From contig JACCTC010000243.1 of assembly GCA_013812655.1 (NCBI GenBank), positions 1-39,154 on the forward strand: DNA of 39,154 nucleotides. The letters are read 5' to 3'. Positions 38,137 through 39,154 of this stretch are shown here, piece by piece. The stretch is from Deltaproteobacteria bacterium (GTDB lineage: Bacteria > Myxococcota_A > Polyangia > Haliangiales > Haliangiaceae). The notes beneath the pieces are model-generated. The model worked only from the letters and a program-made list of their open reading frames with translations, did no database searches and was not told the DNA's origin. The position numbers were made by a program, and so were the translations under genes. Within the stretch, counting starts at the first letter, position 1; each line of letters opens with the position of its first letter.

Positions 38137-39154
<1,018 letters not shown>

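Overview
This is a GC-rich, densely coded chromosomal window, most likely from a myxobacterium (Myxococcota, perhaps the Haliangiales/Kofleriaceae side). The evidence is gene content: a myxobacterial-type gsp operon, DUF1501 paired with a DUF1549-like lipoprotein, many exported lipoproteins, and large sensor kinases with NtrC-type regulators. This is an inference from families and base composition, not a database match. I see no rRNA, tRNA, CRISPR array, prophage or insertion sequence.

Layout. 1-2496 (minus): a metal-efflux type operon with a small Cys-rich exported protein, a TolC-like lipoprotein and the start of a membrane-fusion adaptor with a YtkA/FixH-like domain, cut by the window edge. 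2590-3375 (minus): cyclophilin lipoprotein. 3463-7151 (minus): Tat-exported DUF1501 protein coupled to a DUF1549-like lipoprotein with a c-heme motif. 7275-8468 (minus): outer-membrane beta-barrel. 8508-11270 (plus): large histidine kinase with a duplicated membrane module. 11413-11730: small TIG-to-deacetylase chimera, probably a deletion remnant. 11780-12781 (minus): M43-like metalloprotease lipoprotein.

13057-28684 (plus) is the core of the window: an NtrC-type regulator read straight into gspC-D-E-F-G-H-I-J-K-L-M-N, a nearly complete type II secretion system (T2SS) with most junctions overlapping by 1-4 bases. The prepilin peptidase GspO is not here. The nearby kinase and metalloprotease are plausible partner and cargo, by position only.

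28691-36755 holds housekeeping and stress genes: a fused MoaD-MoaE molybdopterin synthase, an alkyltransferase-like DNA repair protein, a LuxR-type regulator, a tandem pair of HtrA-like proteins (one with the catalytic Ser replaced by Ala, one intact), aspartyl-tRNA synthetase, a SprT-like metalloprotein, a PilZ/pseudo-receiver protein and an 80-residue unknown. 36832-37149 is a thioredoxin-fold [2Fe-2S] ferredoxin.

37294-39154 (plus) is the left edge of what looks like an extracellular contractile injection system (eCIS): a DUF4255/Pvc16-like protein followed by a contractile tail sheath protein that runs off the window.

Most interesting points: the active/dead HtrA pair without signal peptides, the regulator coupled to the T2SS operon behind a structured leader, the duplicated membrane sensor, the eCIS edge, and several starts placed 6-8 bases after a -10-like hexamer, suggesting leaderless mRNAs.
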